DNA from: Gnetum montanum
Lineage: Eukaryota; Streptophyta; Gnetopsida; Gnetales; Gnetaceae
DNA: 64,000 nt
Reading direction: 5' to 3'
Assembly: GCA_015680685.1 (NCBI GenBank)
Contig: MNCI01008582.1
Coordinates: forward strand, 393,665-457,664
In this document: positions 1-12,190 of the stretch, piece by piece
Layout: every line of letters begins with the position of its first letter
How positions within the stretch are numbered: position 1 is the stretch's first letter
Translations under genes and position numbers: made by a program
The notes under the pieces: generated by a model
The model's database searches: none
What the model saw: the letters and a program-made list of their open reading frames with translations, nothing else
Told to the model about the DNA's origin: nothing

Positions 1-1140
1 GAGATTATTGGATAAAGTTTCTAAAGAGGAAGGTGAGCTAAGGAAAATAGAGAATGTGCAAGAATATAATGGAGATCCTTCCCTCTGAAAGAAGGGAGTA
101 AGAATTTGTGAGGATGAAGAAGAGTCACCACTCAAAGAGATGGTGAATAGGAAAACTTTGCCTATTCAAAAGTTGGTATCGAAAGTATCAACAAAGGTAA
201 ATCAAATGTGGGACTCCCTAGATAATAGATTTCAAACAATTCTCAAAATAGTAGAGGAGTCTAGAAAGCAAGGTAGTGATCATGAAAAGAGAAAAAAAAG
301 AGAAGCTGAATATGCACGTAACAAAGGTAAGGGCAAAGTTGCCATCATCGAAGAGGTTTTGGATTCAGATATAGACAATGATAGTAGATGCGAGATATGC
401 CAATATGACCATCCTATGGGATGTTTCCCTATAATCTCACATCTACAAGATTATGGGATGTATGCACTCAACTCACAATTAAACAAAAGGCAAACACCCT
501 AAAGGTTACCTTATCCTCAAGGTAACCCAAGACAGTTCCACCAACCCTTAATGTATTATCCAAGTGGAACTCCACCACAACCAACTGATCAGTATCAACA
601 GTGGCAACACCCACAATCATGGGGAATGCCACCACCACGACAATAATATCCTTACCATCAACTTGACCCATATGGATATTACATGTAGCAGCCAATCTCT
701 CCATGTGACTCTACTAGTCACGTCACTCCTCAACCTCACTACCAAGCTCATGAGTATTATAGAACTCCTTCTCCTAGGGGTGACATTCCAAAAACATATT
801 ATCCTTCTCATCCGACTACATCTCTTCCACCCATATCTCCATTACCACCTACTCCAACTATGCAGGATGAGCTCCCTGCCTAGCTACAACAACATAATGC
901 TACGAGGGCTATTAACTCTCAATCTACTGTTGGTCCTAACAACCACATGAAGAAAAGACCTTTCTTTAGAACCAACAGTCCAACTAAGCCCTTGCAACCA
1001 TAAGCAACTAATCCCTTAGATGCCTCATTATCAATCAAAAATTTGAATCTCCCTTTAGACAAAATACCACACCCAACGCATACAGTCATGTTAACTCATG
1101 TCGTCATTGATTGGATAAAATCTGGCCATATTCCTAGGAA
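1..1140 (+). pseudogene. gag C-terminal region remnant (gypsy element 1)
   Basis: Broken coding region aligning with 16650-17760 of the second element. It starts in the gag tail, passes a charged stretch (about 140-500) and then a region rich in Pro, Gln, Tyr and His codons (about 500-1000). One fragment reads CEICQYDHPMGCF, a possible eroded Cys/His cluster, but no clean zinc knuckle is present. Stops and frame changes occur throughout. The role of Gag in the intact family would be RNA binding and particle assembly; here it is inferred only from position and from similarity to the second copy. Confidence 0.6.
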
Positions 1141-1610
1141 ATTCTCTGATCCTAGAAGTCCTCTTATATATCTATAGATTGCTAGAAATGAGCTGTGCAA
1201 AGATCTTTTGGATTTAGGTTCTGGGGTCAACTTAATTTCTCAAGAAATGTACAAGGCCTGGAACCTACCTCCATTAAAAAAGATTAACATTCATTTAGAG
1301 TTAGCTAACCAGTCTATCACTATCCCATTAGGACTAGTGGAGAACATTGTCACCACTATTTGTGGATGGTCATATCTAGATAATTTCCTAGTGATTCAGG
1401 TCAACAATAGTAAGGGGGACTTCCCAATCATAATGGGAAGAGCATGGCTAAGCACAATTGACACACGCCTAGGAATCCGTGATCTTTCCCTAGAAATATC
1501 AAAGGAAAATACGTTTGGAAAGATCGAGAAGAAGAAAGTTCTATGCATCACATACAGTGACACGGGGTGTAATTGCGTGTAGAAGTCATGGTTTGTACAA
1601 CGTTTAACAT
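1140..1610 (+). pseudogene. retroviral-type aspartic protease remnant (gypsy element 1)
   Basis: The frame starting near 1208 contains the active-site region as DLGSG, where DLGAS-like or DTGA motifs are usual. It is followed by LISQEMYKAWNLP and a second conserved stretch with IIMGRAWL, the gypsy protease flap and C-terminal pattern. The reading frame is open to 1582. The same segment is repeated at about 17760-18190 in the second element, where the active-site Gly has been lost. In the family this enzyme cleaves the Gag-Pol polyprotein. The substitution at the catalytic loop and the broken flanks suggest it is inactive. Confidence 0.7.
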
Positions 1611-1902
1611 TGCCTATATGCAATCAGTGTTCACAAGTGACTAATATACAAAGGTGCTTGTATGCAGCAACCACAAGACAAGAAGGCACCCAGTGGCTGG
1701 TAGTTGATCAAGAGAGTAGTTCAACTATATGCATGGAACCAACTGAGGGTTTGACTTGCGCTTACATTGATAGCATAAACACATTAGAGCAAGTCCATCA
1801 CCAACTTCCAAGTCTTGACATTGAAAATCTCAACTGGGGGAAGTTGGAAATCCCTGATAAGCTTAAGCAGGAGCCCCTTGAGTTAAAACCATTACCACCA
1901 GT

Positions 1903-2940
1903 ATGGAATACATGTTTCTCAAGAATGGAAAATTGGTGATTATTAACACTAAGCTCAGTTCTCAACAAAAAGAAAGACTACTGAAGGTAATAAATAAATG
2001 GTCGAATGCCTTTGCTTGGTCATATCCCAAATTAATAGGAATATATCCTAGGATATGCCAACATAGAATTTACACCAACCCCTCCATGAAGTCTTGAAGA
2101 AAACCGCAAAGGTGACTTAACCCAAAGCTTAAGCAAGTGGTTAAGGAAGAAATCAAACAACTTCTAAAAGCTAGGTTCATATACCCCATTGCTGATAGTG
2201 AATGGGTTAGTCCCTTAGTTATTGTGCCCAAAAACGGAGGTACATGGAGGGTGTGCATAGATTTTAGGCTACTAAATATGGCAACATTCAAAGACCACTT
2301 TCCATTTCCATTTGTTGACCAAGTCTTAGACACCATTTTAGGGAAATGCTATTATAGTTTTCTGGATGGGTACAGTGGGTACAACCAAATACAAATAGCC
2401 CTAGAAGCCCAAGCCAAGACTACGTTCACCAGTCCTTAGGGAACATATGCATACAAAAAAATGTTGTTTGACTTGTCCAATGCCCTTGCAACATCTAAAT
2501 GATTAGTTTTAAGCATATTCTAGTAGCAAATAGGAAATGATGTGAAGGTCTTCATGGATGACTTCTCCACCTACAGAGCAAACTTTAATCAAGCCTTGCA
2601 CCGGTTGCAGCAAGTACTAAAATGATGTGTAGAAACCAACTTAAGGCTCAACTGGCAAAGAAACTATTTAATGGTCCAAGAAGGTGTTGTACTAGCGCAT
2701 CAGATCTCACAAATAGGGATAGAGGTAGACCCCAAAAAGATCAAAGTTATCCAAGGAATTACCCATCAACCTGAAATCATAAAAGATATTTGGTCATTCC
2801 TTGGACACACTAGCTATTATAGATGCTTTATTGAGAACTTTTCAAAGGTTGCAAAATCATTCGTTGAACTAATGAAAAAGGATGTACCTTTTGAATGCAC
2901 TAGGGAATGCGAACTAGCTTTCCAAACCTTAAAATAAAAT
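1903..2940 (+). pseudogene. reverse transcriptase remnant (gypsy element 1)
   Basis: Ty3/gypsy RT in one dominant frame with interruptions. From left: a connection segment ending in FAWSY, the finger region (KEEIKQLL, then VIVPKNGGTWRVCIDF), FLDGYSGYNQI, a stop at about 2437, the catalytic box as FMDD near 2551-2562, LNW with KEG-like text, and the thumb with SFLGHTSYYRCFI. Stops at about 2437-2520 and 2625 break it. FMDD in place of YxDD is normal for Athila-like elements. Function would be cDNA synthesis from element RNA. The copy is clearly non-functional. Confidence 0.85.
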
Positions 2941-3440
2941 CTTGTAGAAACACCCATTTTACAAGCTCCTAACTAGTCCAGACCATTCCATAAATGCTTT
3001 AGGAGTCATACTTACACAATTAGATGGCTAAAAACATCCTTATTACATCCATTGTGCAAGTAGGAGCATTGATGGTGCATAACTTAAGTACATTACAATA
3101 GAGAAAGAGTTAATGGTTGTAGTGTTTGCACTAGAAAAATTTAAGCACTATGTATTGGGTTATAAGGTATTTGTACATACGGATCATAGTGCAATACAAT
3201 TCCTAATAAATAAACCAACAGTGAGCCCTCACATTATACGATGGCTTGTAATCTTACAAGAGTTTGATCTTACAATGATTGATCGAAAAGGCATCAAGAA
3301 TGTAGTTGTTGATCATTTATCTTGGTTGCGATGGGACAACAAAGAGGATGAATATCCAATCTCTAATCATTTCCTTGATGAACTCCTCTTTGTAGGTGTA
3401 GTAACTAATCAATTAACCACGGAGACAAACTAGTATAGTA
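2941..3440 (+). pseudogene. RNase H remnant (gypsy element 1)
   Basis: Downstream of the RT thumb, the frame at 3113-3433 reads FALEKFKHYVLGYKVFVHTDH, then a basic and hydrophobic run ending in DHLSWL. This is the C-terminal part of a gypsy RNase H, with HTDH as the conserved acidic site and DHLS(R/W)L as the usual end of the domain. The N-terminal part (2960-3110) is frame-broken. It would degrade the RNA strand during cDNA synthesis. Confidence 0.75.
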
Positions 3441-3489
3441 GTATTCTCACCTATCTCCTTACACAACAAACACCACAAGAGTTAGATGC

Positions 3490-4780
3490 TAAAAAGAAAC
3501 AATAGTTTCTTCATCGAGCCAAGTATTTTATGGAAATCAATAGGCAACTTTATAAAGTATGTCCCAATGGCTTGGTTCAATGATGCATTCCTGATATAAA
3601 TCAACTGCAAGTTCTACAAGACGCTCATGACTGTCCTTGTGGGGGTCATTATGCTAAGAGACAAACAACCATTAAAATCATGCTTGTCGAATATTATTAG
3701 CCTACATTATTTTAGGATGCCCATCATTTTGTCTAATCTTGTGAGTGCTTTCAACATGATGGATGAATGACTGCTAGAATGGAGGGTCCACAACAATGGA
3801 TTCAACCTTTAGAACCCTTCGACATATGGGAAATTGATTTTATGGAGCCCATTACACCAATGTCCAATGAAAAAGCTTACATCATTATTGTTGTTGACTA
3901 CTTTACAAAATGGGCAGAAGTAGCTATTGTTAAGGATTGTACATCATCTACAGCTGCACGATTTGTTCAACGACAAATCGTAAACAGGTTTGGCGTGCCT
4001 CATGCACTTATTTCTGACAATGACACACATTTTACAAGTGCAATGTTTTCAAAGATGATGCAATGCTTAGGGTTTGAACACAAACTGACTACACCATACC
4101 ACCCTCAAGTAAATGGTTAGGCCGAAGTCACCAATAGGAGATTACAAAAATATTGACAAGAACTATTAAAAAGTATAGGCGAGATTGGAGCACCAAACTG
4201 AAGGATGCTCTTTGGGCATATCGCTCCACATGGAAACTCCCTATAGGCTATTCTCCCTATGAGTTAGTGTACAGGAAAATTCCAATGCTTCCCATACAAG
4301 AAAAAATCTATACACTATCTATGGTATGTGATCTCAACATTGACCTTGAGCTAGCACAAAAAAATGCTTAATGATCCTTAACTTGCTAGATGAGAACCAA
4401 TTAACCACCCTGTCATCTAACTATTTGCACAAGGATTTCAATAAACAACATTATAACTTAAGGATTAGGAAAGTTAAATATCAACCAAGAAATAAGGTTC
4501 TCTATTGGAATCCCACACATGTGCCACAACGTACTAAATTCCAAACACTATGGGAAGGACCTTATGTCATTCATGCAACTTTTCCTTCAGGGGCCATGAT
4601 GATTTACAAACCTGAGAGCCCAGACAAGAAACAATTGGTCAACATCCAACAAACCAAACCTTTCCATGAGCCTAGGATGGCTAGTACCAATGCTATCTCT
4701 AGTGGTGGACAACCTTGCTCCCTATTTCAAATTGCCTCCTACCACCTCAATCATGGGGGAGACAGCCATCAATGCTAACC
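3490..4780 (+). pseudogene. integrase remnant (gypsy element 1)
   Basis: Integrase core in three frame pieces. 3600-3760 carries an eroded HHCC zinc-binding region (GGHYAKR-like text, then CECFQHD). 3767-4120 holds the catalytic core: PFDIWEIDFMEP with the first Asp, FTKWAEV, then LISDNDTHFTS with the second Asp. TPYHPQVNG is followed at about 4118-4120 by TAG where Gln (CAG) is expected, and the Glu of AEVTNR follows. 4371-4780 is the C-terminal part, with NKVLYWNP and FQTLWEGPYVI. This DDE enzyme would insert cDNA into the genome. Stops show it is inactive. Confidence 0.85.
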
Positions 4781-6653
4781 ATTCAAATCCCTCAGTTCCT
4801 TTTGTATTTTTGTTTTACACATTTTTGTTTTGCACATTTTTCAAGTTTACTTGTTTTTTTTTACACCATCACGCACAATTTTACTATTTCTTTGTTTGAT
4901 TTACTTTTATTTGTCTTACAATAAGTGCTCATGATGGTAGATTGTATTATAATAATGTTGGTTGTTAATGTTCGGTTTTTTACCTTTGATTTTCAATGTT
5001 GATACTAAGATATGGTTCTTTTGATAAAATAGGCAATGATTCCAAACCGTCCATTTATCCATTCAACTTTGTGGTCTCCCTTGGCTTGGAACTATACTAT
5101 CCCTTTTCCTAAATAAACTTGTTACGAATTGGTGGCTTTGTATTCTTCAAACCAAGGAAGGACTCAACGGTTGAAAAGGGTGTGGCTTCAAGGGGATTCA
5201 ATGCACTTGTGTTGGTTATTCTCTTGGGTACTTGGATGCTTTTCATGGGTTTTCCACCATTTCATCAATGACCAAACATCAAGAAGTCGAATAAATCAAA
5301 TAAGTCTTTACATAGTGTGGTTCTCATGCAAAAAAAACACAATACTAGTGGGAATTCAAATCATACCACTTAAACATAATAAATAAATATGGGGCTACAA
5401 GCACTAGTTATGGCACTGAAAAGACATGTTATCCATGCCTAAAGATTGCCTCTAACTAAGGCCCTTTCTAGCTTCCTACTTCTCCATCTCGCTCTCCTTG
5501 GAATGGTGGTGAATCTTTGGGGAAGAACTCTGGTTGCTTCAAGAGGATGGATTGGTCAAGTGTATTGATGTGAGGTCATTGGATGTAGTTGGCTTGATTC
5601 CAGATTTGGAATGAGTTCTACTTAGTCATCTTAACCATAAAATACACAAGGGACTTTACACAACCTTGCTCTTGGTATTCCATTCCATCTTCGGCTCTCC
5701 ATCTTTCTTCCCATTTTCCACCTCATTGCCAATTTTATGATTAGTCTATATTTTGGTTGATGCATTCTTTTTCCTTGGTAAATTCTTGTGGGTAAGCTTT
5801 TAACCCTTGTTCCATGTGTCATTCCTAGAGCCTGTGGACTCTTTGGTTTGTGGGTTTATTAGGGCATAAAAGGCATGAGCCTACTTTGGGGAGGATCCAC
5901 TAACATTCCTTTATGATGCAATTCATTTCCTTAAATATTTCTTGGAATCAGCAATTTCTCATTTCATCCTCATCCATGACATCCATTTTATTGGCATCAC
6001 TATTTTTATTTTTCCCATCTTTCTTGTTCCTTCTATTTTTTCCATATTATTACTACCAGAGGTTCACTTTTGGTCATGGGGTCCCTATCAAAAAATTTTC
6101 CATTATACTACTGGTATCACCCCTACACCTCAGGTAGTTACTAGTAATAAACCTCTAACCCAGTATCTGCCATACTCACAACCCATCCAATGTGCTTCAT
6201 ATCAAGACAAGGTATCAACTGCATGATGGCTTATCTAACCTTGCTAATTCATGACTATGTTGTGTGTGCATATGGCGATCATACAAATAATGGACAGGGC
6301 TAGGAGGGAGCACTCATGATGGACTGGAGCTAGAGCATTTACGAAAGGAACAAGTTTGGTCACGTGGCTATGGATAAACAATAGAAGGTGCAATCTTGGC
6401 ATCGACAGCAATGCGCCTCATTTTCTTTTCTCTCTCTTCAACCTGTCAAATAAGGGCCTGGATGTCATTTTTGTATAGTGTTCAGCACAATGGGCATGAA
6501 CACCAATGTTGTAATATGCTTTTAGATCTATTCACCAGGCACTTTGAGCCTGTCATCCCGTTTTACCGTCAGTGTCATTCAGTCAATAATCCCATACCTT
6601 TCCAATATTTTGTATGGAACTCGAGGATGAGTTTTCATTCAGTTGTGGGGGTA
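4781..6653 (+). other. Long 3' region between integrase and 3' LTR (element 1)
   Basis: About 1.9 kb with no strong coding frame, AT-rich and with T-rich tracts (4800-4920). It aligns over its length with 18540-20447 of the second element, so it belongs to the retrotransposon. Athila elements often have an env-like region here. One short stretch near 6240-6420 keeps residues shared with 20070-20215 (see findings). A G-rich tract at 6647-6651, just before the LTR, is the likely polypurine primer remnant. Confidence 0.6.
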
Positions 6654-7488
6654 TGATGAACTATGATATTAGAACCACGATATCACATCCGCGATATCAA
6701 GTCTGCGATATTGGAGCCTTCCACGCGATATCAGGCATCCAATATCAAGACCTACCTTGTCACCTATAAATAAGAGGTGGGTACACTTGGTTTTGGCAAT
6801 TAGTCTTAGCCCCTTACCCAAACTCTTGCCTTTTTCATTTTCCAAAGATAGAATTATTTCTGAGTGCCCGTAGTAGAATTCATAAAGTGAATGGATCTTT
6901 ATTCAAGCATTGTGTACCTGAGCACACCTTGTGCATGGCAATAAAGACAAACTTTGTGATAAACCTTATAGCATTCAAAATAGATTAATTAATGTTAATT
7001 ACTATTACTTAATGCTTTCCTCAGTTAATTAATGTTCTCTCTCTTACCCTACAACTATCCTAAGTAAGCACATTTAGTACAACCACTTCAAGCATGCGTG
7101 TAACGCTTGGTAACCCCGTAACGATTAGCATTTGGTAATCCCAGTAGTATTGCACTGTTTAGGGTGTGTACGGCAAGTGAGAATGGATGCTAGTGTTAGG
7201 ACTAGTTAAAGAATAGTTGAGTAGTTAAATTAAATTAGTTACTTAGTTATCTCTCTCCTCCCTTTGTAGCACTAGGACATAAAAATATAAAAGCCATAAA
7301 AATCATATACCTCAAGTTTACTTAACCGTATAATTTTTCCATACAAGTAAGCTTGAGAAGAAAATGATTGACTAATGTGTCCTTGTTCCACAAAGGTGCA
7401 TAAGCACGAAGTCCTTGGAATTCAACGGGATCATGCATGGATGCTCACATTTGTATGGTTGAGCATAGGGATACCTCACCGCTCATCA
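6654..7488 (+). repeat. 3' LTR of gypsy element 1
   Basis: An 835 bp terminal repeat starting TGATGAAC after a GGGGGTA tract and ending GCTCATCA. Borders were set by alignment with the two LTRs at 14263-15041 and 20448-21288. U3 holds several GATATC-centred palindromes (6670-6750). A TATA box lies at 6765-6772. The R/U5 part (AGTAGAATTC-like text, then GTGTACCTGAGCACA) matches the other copies. Confidence 0.85.
6765..6772 (+). promoter_or_regulatory. LTR TATA box
   Basis: TATAAATA, found at the equivalent place in all three LTRs of this family (also 14317-14324 and 20561-20568). Predicted core promoter of the retrotransposon transcript, just downstream of the palindrome cluster in U3. Confidence 0.6.
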
Positions 7489-7689
7489 GGAATCATTTAG
7501 AAAACCCCATTGCTCTAAAGACTACCTCCAAGAAAAAGGAGCTTAATGAGCATGATGAGGGTAGTGAAGCTAAGATTGCCTTTCTCTCAAGAAAGCTTTA
7601 ACAATTGATAACAAGAAGAAACAAGGGGACATATCAATAATGGTCCAATCTATTCAAAGCTAAAGAAAGAGGTAAAATATTTTTAAATT

Positions 7690-8510
7690 CTAACATTGAT
7701 TTCTCTCCTATAGAATATTAAATCTATGAAGGACAAGACCATATGGCCTTTGAATGTCCTAGTAATAGTAGGTTGTAGCAAAAGAATAGATTCATTGACA
7801 AGGTAAAGAAAACCAACTTCTATACAAGTTGGGATGATGGGAAGTAGAGTTAGAAAGAGGTGGATAATGATATGAAAAATTATCATCTCATATGCATGGC
7901 CCTCACTAATGATGACACTAATTCATCTAATGATGAGCTTAATGATGAAGAGAGGTTTGATCTTTTATGCAATGAGCTTTTGTCTTTTCAAAACCTTTGC
8001 AATAAGTTAAATAAACAAGTCAAATGTAAGGATCATGAAATATCTTTGTTCAATTTATCTTTTTTTGATCTTACTAAGAAACTCTCAGACCTAAGGTCTG
8101 AGAATGAAAAGCTAACCTTGTCCTTAAAATAGGACAAAGTAGAAGTTGTAGATGTCAAATTAGTAAATGAAAGATTAGTAAAGGAAAGGGAATCCCTTTG
8201 AATGGTTTTGGGACAAGGAAGAAGTCCACATCATAAGAGTGGTTGGGATGATGCACGTAAGAGCAATCACCTTTAACAAACCCATCACAAACAAACGATC
8301 CTCTAAAGGGAAAAGGTAGTACATCAAAATCAGAGGAAGCTCTTATGCATCAAAATGATCCTAAAAGTTTGATCATCCTAATATCTCATACTATCATAGA
8401 AGGATCAGGTGCTATTATTGTAATCAATTAGGACACAAACAATGGGATTTCAATCTCAAGTATTATCATACAAATCGTTGGTCATATCATAGGACTCCTT
8501 AATCTTATCA
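7690..8510 (+). pseudogene. copia gag C-terminal remnant with zinc knuckles
   Basis: Degenerate frame with text like GQDHMAFECPS (knuckle missing its first cysteines) at about 7735-7765. Then come a Trp-Asp-Asp acidic segment and an open stretch 7860-8132 with a heptad-like Leu/Asn-rich sequence (likely coiled coil). After a stop, a second knuckle-like motif follows near 8410-8450, CYYCNQLGHKQWDF, where the last Cys is replaced. This organisation is that of SIRE-like Gag proteins. Several stops break it. Confidence 0.55.
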
Positions 8511-8898
8511 AAGTGCACCAACAAAGGTTTTTTTATAGGATCATAAGGGAGATTGAATGTCAACTCAAAAGAGCAAAGAGATCATGAAAGAATGGAGAAT
8601 TAAAAGATAGGAACAGGGGAATCAAGATACTCTCATTCACAAATTTTTAAAAGGAAGCCAAGCCTTGGACATTGAAGAATTTTAGTTTAGAAAAGAATCC
8701 TCGAAAGAGTAAATTCCATCTCTAGCTTTCTAAGTACTATTACCTTTCAAAATAATAGTAGGTGAGTAGAGGTAAGGTTTTCTTTTTCTAAGCATCTATT
8801 AAGACTATATTTCGTTGGCAGCTTTTCCACAACCCCATCTTGTTATTGCAAAATACATATACTTCAAATGAAACATGTCTACATGAAGACATCTACTA

Positions 8899-10203
8899 AT
8901 GAACAAAGACATCTCTTTGATTTTTCTTGCTTTGCAAGAAAGATGTCTACTATGTATGAAAGACATCTACTGTGGTTTTGAAACATGGATAAGAAATCTT
9001 CCTTCTATAAAAGACATCTTATTTTTCATTCAAAGCCCTCGTTCACCACTACTATTAAAGTCAAAACCCCCATTTCTTTGTCGTATTCCTTCATTTGATC
9101 CCACAAAGACAACTAGGGCTCCATTATCAGCAAAAAATTTGTCAAAGATTGTCCACAAGAAGGTTGGAATGTCCAGGGCATCACCTAAGAAAAAATCCAA
9201 AGGAAGTTTCAACAGTGTATAGTTCACTTACATGCCCCAATTCTAGAGTACAAGTGCACAACACAAATTTGAGGCCACTCAAACCACAAGCATTATTTTT
9301 GAGTGCTCTATGTTTTTTCCTACTCATAGACAAACTGCATTGATGGATTATTTTAAATATTTGAACTAGGGCTTCTTCATTACAATGAATTTTCTAGTTC
9401 CTAAAGTGTTAATTAGAAAATTCTATTATAATATTTTTATTACAAATTCTATTCTTGGGGCATTCACTTTCATGGTTTGAGGTCTTCTCATTGAGGTCTC
9501 TCCATAAGTTGTGAATGTAATCCTTGGGATCTCCAATCCTGCTATCATTTGGGTAACCATTAATTCTATGTAGAACATTTATACAAATGGTATCGTGCCC
9601 ATAGGCTATGATGAATTTTGTATTGTGTTATTTGGAAAAGATGTTTGATCTGACAAAGGTCATGTTAAGAGGAGCATGATTATCCCTTATGCTACCACCT
9701 TGTCTCTTATTGTATTGTATAACATTATGGTAAAAGGATGAATTTATAGTTATCTACTACCACCCCAAGCCTATGTGCTTTATTATCTTCTCACAGTAAT
9801 GCCATTAGATTTGGGACATGCCCTTTATTGAGACATGTTGAGTCTGTTTGCCAAGGAAAGAATACTTGGACATCCATACCTCATCAGTTTGTTGATCCAT
9901 CAAAAGGATGTGCCTATTCCAAATATGCCTTTACTCAAAGGCAAGAGGAGCCTTAGTGAATATGTTAAGAAGAGGACCCTTTCAAATGTGGCTGAAGTAG
10001 GACCTAACACCAACTCACAGAAGAAGAAGGAGGAGGCATTCCCTCAACTAAGCAGATCAAAATCCACTAGTGTCAAGATCAATTCTTTACTAAAGAAACT
10101 TCTCCAACCTATTGCACAAGCCATCAAGAAGCTTGGAAGAAGCCTCTCTTGCTTGCATAAGAGCTTGGATGTAGCTGACATTCCTCCTCCTTCAAATGGG
10201 TAG
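8899..10203 (+). pseudogene. 3' coding region similar to plant retrotransposon-associated protein
   Basis: Two open stretches (8899-9222 and 9835-10203) joined by broken frames. Between them, about 9340-9550, translation gives an IRKFYYNI motif followed by a short hydrophobic segment and NVILGISNP. That matches the pattern (EFY.N, then a V.G..I.FSP turn, then IN.LLG) of a domain common in the third coding region of plant retrotransposons. The later part is basic and Ser/Lys-rich. Its biochemical role is unknown. Assignment rests on pattern recall, not alignment. Confidence 0.4.
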
Positions 10204-11165
10204 GTGTTTGAGGAGGTTACTACTTCTATTTCTGACAGTGAAGAGGATGTTCCTATCCCTCCAAGGTATTATGTAGTAACTAATCCTTTACATGATTATG
10301 ACTCAGGGATAGAGTCTAATTTAGAGCTTGAGGCACCACTAGCTCATATCCAGGAAGAGCATTTTGCTCCCATGTAGTAGCCTGAGCATCATGGTCCTAC
10401 ACCGCATTGTCCATTCACTTCCTACATCAACCAATGCTCCCAGGTCATTCAAGTAGTAGCCTCCATTTCAGTCAGATCCTCCAGCTTCATCTCAATTTTG
10501 AGTGAGGCTTCATCCCTGGTGAGCTCCCATTGAGTAGATTGAGTCCTCTAATGAGCATGAGAAGCGATTAAGTTGACACAGCACTAGCAGTTATGATGAT
10601 CAAGATAAGACTTATCATCCATCCAAAATAGTAGAGGGATCAGAATCTAAGGATGCAATCAAAGTTAATGCTTAGAGACCTCAGGTGACTATTTTTCTCT
10701 CTCATTTTTGTTAATGTCCAAAAAAGAGGGGAATTTTTTGTTTCTCGCATATGTGATTTTTGAGACTTTTCACGTATGTGATTGTTATGGTGCTTGAAAA
10801 ATGGTTGTTATGAAAACTATGAATTTATGTGAACAATTGGCTATATGAAAATTTGTGGATGAGTTATAGATAGATGGTGTTTTCCTTTGATATCTCTATG
10901 TGGTGTACTTCTGATCTTTACTTTTTCATTTGCATCATTTCATTTTTTACATACTACCATACTAGCTTGAACTTCAACACATTATCCTGGTCCCTAGCTA
11001 TCATTGGAATTTATACATCTTAATATATCTCTTGGTTTTTAGTTCTAAGTTTCTATGCTTTATTCTTTTTGATTTCATTCAAAAATGGGGAGAGTTTATA
11101 TTTCGAATGTTTGCATGTATACTAACCCATTTTCTTAAGTTTTGAACATCACCAAAAAGAGGAAG

Positions 11166-12190
11166 ATTTTTGACCTTTTGGTATGTCAAAATGTTAAGAA
11201 AATGGAGTATCACCAAAATTTTTGTAGGAAAAGAACTTGTTTTGAGACAAGAAGGCATGTAGAAGCTCAAGAACATAAACAAGGAACAAATGGAGCATGC
11301 GAAAGTTCAAGAAAATGAAAAAGGAATGAAGATTTCAAAGTACAAAGGGAGCTAAAGAAATACATCTCCAAGAAATAGTAAACATCTTGGCAAACTTGAA
11401 GATAGCAAAGACCTCTCTAAAAAACAATAGATGTCTTTATGAAGAAAAATACATCTTTCATGAAAAGAAGATGTCTTTCTAGAATGAAAGTCTAATGTAG
11501 AAAGATATCTCAGTCTTAAAAAAGATGTCTTTAGTTACCATTAGATAGCCATTGCATGAATTCCAAGGGGATTTAGGAAACATATTGATTATAAGAAGAC
11601 TTCATTTTCATTGGGAAATGTGAAATCTTTGAGTACTATCAATTGTAATGATCATTGTTCCTCATTGTACAATCTTTTTTCTATTGTATTTGATCAAAGT
11701 GAGCTATACCTCAAAGTACAATTATCAACAAACTTAGTTGCATTTTTTTCTTATGATTGTTATTCTCTTTTATTTTCCTATGGGGTTGATGTACTTCTTG
11801 CATGAAGGCATATTACTTGAGCTTATCGAGATCTTGCAAGATTGAGTGTTGGTGTAGTAGCACAACACTCCAGAGTGGAGCTCAAGTTGTAAAGGTTGTG
11901 GGATCCTGTAAACCACATTCTAAGCTTGTCGAGACCTTGCAAGGTTGAGTGGATTCATAGCATCAGATCACTCTAGAGCATAGCTTAGAGCTTATACAGG
12001 GTGTGGTACCCTTCAAACCATATTTCAGAGTAACAAAGTCTAGAGGCATGCTTGTGAACTACCCTCCAAGTGTGGAGTACCCAAGTTGGGGAACCATGTT
12101 AAATTTTGTGTGTGTGCTTTTTCTCAATGGATTTTAAAATTAGGGGAACTTATTCATCTCCCCGCCCCTTCTTCTAAGTTCTATGATACT
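11166..12190 (+). repeat. Probable 3' LTR of the copia remnant
   Basis: About 1 kb after the A/G-rich primer-like tract. It includes repeated AGATGTCTTT / AAGACATCT words (11395-11530), paired direct repeats around TCGAGACCTTGCAAG-like text at 11825-11950, and a C-rich end (TTCATCTCCCCGCCCC, about 12146-12165) typical of the 3' border of SIRE-like LTRs. The exact ends and target duplication could not be fixed, so borders are approximate. Confidence 0.4.

Larger units (their letters stand above)
1..7488 (+). mobile_element. Athila/Tat-like Ty3/gypsy retrotransposon, 5' end outside window
   Basis: This is the 3' three quarters of a decayed LTR retrotransposon. In order it shows the gag C-terminus, aspartic protease, reverse transcriptase, RNase H, integrase, a long non-coding 3' region and a 3' LTR. 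RT-RNase H-integrase order is Ty3/gypsy. The RT phrases FLDGYSGYNQI and FMDDFS and the linker style fit the non-chromoviral Athila/Tat group. It is a close relative of the element at 14263-21288, which supplies the LTR borders and a tRNA-Asp-like primer site. Frames are broken by many stops, so the copy is dead. The 5' LTR, primer site and gag start lie upstream of base 1, and the left target duplication cannot be seen. Confidence 0.85.
7494..12190 (+). mobile_element. Ty1/copia (SIRE-like) remnant with internal deletions
   Basis: Pieces in the order expected of a SIRE/Maximus-type copia element. A gag tail with two eroded CCHC knuckles (7690-8500) comes first. Almost all of pol is missing. 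An extra 3' coding region resembling the plant retrotransposon-associated domain follows (8900-10200), then the A/G-rich text ATCACCAAAAAGAGGAAGA (about 11147-11165) typical before the 3' LTR of this group, then an LTR-like stretch ending in a C-rich block near 12150-12190. The 5' LTR is not recognised. The copy is dead and much rearranged. Confidence 0.55.
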
